NCBI GenBank assembly: GCA_030628245.1
Contig: DAOVRI010000091.1
Span: forward strand, 1 to 6,791
Direction of reading: 5' to 3'
From: Dehalococcoidales bacterium
GTDB taxonomy: Bacteria > Chloroflexota > Dehalococcoidia > Dehalococcoidales > RBG-16-60-22
DNA length: 6,791 nucleotides
Shown: positions 5,645-6,791 of the stretch, in pieces
Layout: each line of letters begins with the position of its first letter
How positions within the stretch are numbered: position 1 is the stretch's first letter
Program-made: the position numbers and the translations under genes
Notes under the pieces: generated by a model
The model's database searches: none
The model's input: only the letters and a program-made list of their open reading frames with translations
What the model was told of the DNA's origin: nothing

Positions 5645-6166
5645 TTAATTGTCATTCATGCCGGCCAGTTTTTCCAGTTTCCGCGTCATAGCCTCCCAGT
5701 GAGTACCCCGCCAGTAGATGCGGCGGCAGGCCGAGCACTCCATGTACTGGGTCTGCGTTTTATAAACGTAGGGCGGCACGCGGTCTTTTACCTCTTCATG
5801 GCTTCTCTCGACCAGCGGGTGGTTGCACTCCAGGCAGAGTGTGAAAGGACGCAGGTCTTCCTTCAGGTCCAGGGCGGTCATAAGCTGCCGCATCTGCCGC
5901 TCCGGCTCTTCGCTCTCAATCAATACCGCCTTGAGTCGCCCGTTGTTAACAACCCGCCTCTTCATAATCCCGGTGTCCCGCGTCAGTATTATCCTGCCCT
6001 CGGCCAGGGCCTGCCTGACCATCTGAGAATCATCATCGCCATTGAAGAACAGGCTGTCATAGCCCATCATCCTGAGCCATTTGGCCAGCTTGCCCACGTT
6101 ATGGTCGACGATAAACCGTATCCCGCTGACGGGTTCATCCCGCAAAGAGTTATTTATTAACCTCAC
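5645..6166 (-). CDS. Mut7-C PIN-like RNase domain protein with zinc ribbon
   Basis: Belongs to the Mut7-C (DUF82) family: a PIN-like nuclease domain followed by a zinc ribbon, predicted to cleave RNA. Cellular targets in bacteria are not established. The nuclease part shows FIVDHNVGKLAKWLRMMGYD (18-37) with Asp 21, an acidic DDD (44-46) and the GRIILTRD strand (57-64) with Asp 64. The ribbon has Cys pairs CLEC (111-114) and CSAC (144-147), enclosing VPPYVY and followed by RIYWRGTHWEAM (149-160), a family hallmark. The start is uncertain. GTG 6166 is the longest option, but it and its G-rich upstream sequence lie in the edge of a repeat. A TTG at 6145 is an alternative that would drop seven residues. 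The first 15 or so residues precede the conserved domain, so the ancestral start may have been lost or replaced by the repeat. Confidence 0.88.
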   Translation of the reverse strand: MRLINNSLRDEPVSGIRFIVDHNVGKLAKWLRMMGYDSLFFNGDDDSQMVRQALAEGRIILTRDTGIMKRRVVNNGRLKAVLIESEEPERQMRQLMTALDLKEDLRPFTLCLECNHPLVERSHEEVKDRVPPYVYKTQTQYMECSACRRIYWRGTHWEAMTRKLEKLAGMNDN

Positions 6167-6287
6167 CCCCTATTTCCCCCTCTCCTTACGAGGTAGGATG
6201 ACCTGCTCGCCGAACAAGTTCTTTGGCAGGCGAGAGGAGAGGGGGAATTTTTTGGAAGAGGGGCTTAGCCCCTCTTGAACTCCCTTT
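6159..6287. repeat. Intergenic C/G-rich dispersed repeat with inverted arms
   Basis: Occupies nearly all of the 132-nt gap between two minus-strand genes. Perfect 13-bp inverted arms lie at 6174-6186 (TTCCCCCTCTCCT) and 6235-6247 (AGGAGAGGGGGAA). The 48 nt between them contain a smaller inverted pair, CCTGC (6202-6206) and GCAGG (6226-6230). A separate perfect hairpin follows at 6256-6276. The left edge starts AACCTCACCCCC (6159-6170), a 12-mer found again at 357-368. It looks like a non-autonomous, MITE-like or REP-like intergenic element with no coding capacity. I recall comparable CCTCACCCCC...CCCCTCTCC elements in Chloroflexota genomes, but its family could not be checked. Its left edge supplies the start codon region of the Mut7-C gene. 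Confidence 0.6.
6256..6276. other. Perfect hairpin downstream of the MBL gene
   Basis: Arms AAGAGGGGCT (6256-6265) and AGCCCCTCTT (6267-6276) pair completely around one central base, so a stem of about 8 bp with a small loop is expected. It lies 22 nt after the stop codon of the metallo-hydrolase gene. In the minus direction it is followed by CCAAAAAA rather than a U tract, so it does not look like an intrinsic terminator for that gene. It may still stabilise the mRNA 3' end or be part of the repeat. Confidence 0.55.
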
Positions 6288-6298
6288 TTCACTTATGT

Positions 6299-6791
6299 CT
6301 ATATCTCTATACGCATCCCCTCGTAACCGAGTTGGATGGTCGTATTTAATGCCCCGGCGGCCACGGCGATTTCAGCTTTTATTCCCTTCTCGTCCAGGGG
6401 GTTCATGTGCACCGTGACTACCTGCGGCAGGTAACCTTTCAGCTTTCGGAAGCTTTCCATCTCCAGCTGGAGCAGGGCCGGGGTGAGGTGCCCCGATTCG
6501 CGGGCGAAATCATCGTACTTGTTAAGCGCGGTAACCTCGATGATGAGCAGGTGCGGTGATACCTGCCGCCAGCAGTCGGCCAGTCCCGGCCCGGTATCGG
6601 ACGTGTAAAATACTTTTTTACCGTCGGCGGAGGTAACCTCGTAGCCGACGGTGGGCACAGCGTGATTAACCGGCACCGGCAGTACCGTATATCCGGCGAC
6701 TGACTCCGTACGGCCGGGTTCCACCGTGTTGAAACGTACCGCCGGTTTGTCCGGGGGCCTCTCCATGAAATCGGGGTAGAGGTTATCGGTC
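6299..6791 (-). CDS. Metallo-beta-lactamase-fold hydrolase, C-terminal part (cut by window edge)
   Basis: The reading frame is open to the window edge and continues upstream of an internal ATG at 6766 (residues TDNLYPDF precede it), so about 163 C-terminal residues are present and the N-terminal HxHxDH motif is outside. Visible MBL features are the strand pair GYEVTSADGKKVFYTSDTGPG with the metal-bridging Asp in SDTGPG, then LLIIEVTALN, the SGHLTP segment and the terminal VVTVHMNPLDE, which carries the last metal-binding His. The SDTGP...E-T...SGHLTP arrangement resembles class II cyclic-nucleotide phosphodiesterases and RNase Z-like enzymes, so a phosphodiesterase activity is possible, but the substrate cannot be assigned. 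The stop is TAG at 6301-6299. The next gene on the strand begins 132 nt downstream, beyond the repeat. Confidence 0.85.
   Translation of the reverse strand, partial: TDNLYPDFMERPPDKPAVRFNTVEPGRTESVAGYTVLPVPVNHAVPTVGYEVTSADGKKVFYTSDTGPGLADCWRQVSPHLLIIEVTALNKYDDFARESGHLTPALLQLEMESFRKLKGYLPQVVTVHMNPLDEKGIKAEIAVAAGALNTTIQLGYEGMRIEI

Noticed and set aside
6256..6276. Rho-independent terminator for the MBL-fold gene
   Set aside because: The stem is perfect, but the minus-strand sequence after it is CCAAAAAA, not a U run. It fits better as part of the repeat.
6159..6287. CRISPR array or insertion-sequence end
   Set aside because: Only one copy is present here, with no regularly spaced direct repeats and no transposase gene in the window.

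Overview
The window is a compact bacterial chromosome segment of moderate to high GC. Every supported gene lies on the minus strand, so transcription runs from high to low coordinates. No phage, CRISPR, tRNA or rRNA signal was seen. Tightly packed housekeeping genes, G-rich Shine-Dalgarno sequences, a ValS of the 'LPGVDHASIAAQ' type and a C-rich dispersed intergenic repeat remind me of Chloroflexota (Dehalococcoidia-like) genomes. That placement is an impression from sequence style and is not proven.

In transcription order: (1) 6791-6299, the C-terminal part of a metallo-beta-lactamase-fold hydrolase, cut by the window edge; (2) 6298-6159, an intergenic repeat with long inverted arms whose G-rich edge runs into the start of the next gene; (3) 6166-5645, a Mut7-C PIN-like RNase with a zinc ribbon; (4) 5623-5030, an FMN nitroreductase-family protein; (5) a sigma70-like promoter at 5018-4990; (6) 4960-3395, the bifunctional NAD(P)HX epimerase/dehydratase Nnr; (7) 3384-2617, type III pantothenate kinase CoaX; (8) 2598-2053, the phosphopantothenoylcysteine decarboxylase CoaC; (9) 2060-1398, the phosphopantothenate-cysteine ligase CoaB; (10) 1393-905, an unrecognised 162-aa protein; (11) 754-431, a small unrecognised protein behind its own TATAAT box; (12) 322-1, the N-terminus of valyl-tRNA synthetase.

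The core is a CoA and nicotinamide-cofactor maintenance operon. CoaX phosphorylates pantothenate, CoaB adds cysteine, and CoaC decarboxylates to 4'-phosphopantetheine. Nnr, directly upstream, repairs damaged NADH/NADPH hydrates. Spacings from nnr to the 162-aa gene are 10 nt, 18 nt, an 8-nt overlap and 4 nt, so the five genes are probably cotranscribed and partly translationally coupled.

The main oddity is that CoaBC, usually one chain of about 400 residues, is split here into two ORFs that overlap by GTGACTAA. This is either a genuine gene fission or a one-base frameshift. Other points worth a second look are the repeat supplying the 5' end of the Mut7-C gene, a Cys-to-Ser change in the CoaC substrate clamp, and the lower-GC orphan gene downstream of coaB. 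I found no clearly new biological system.
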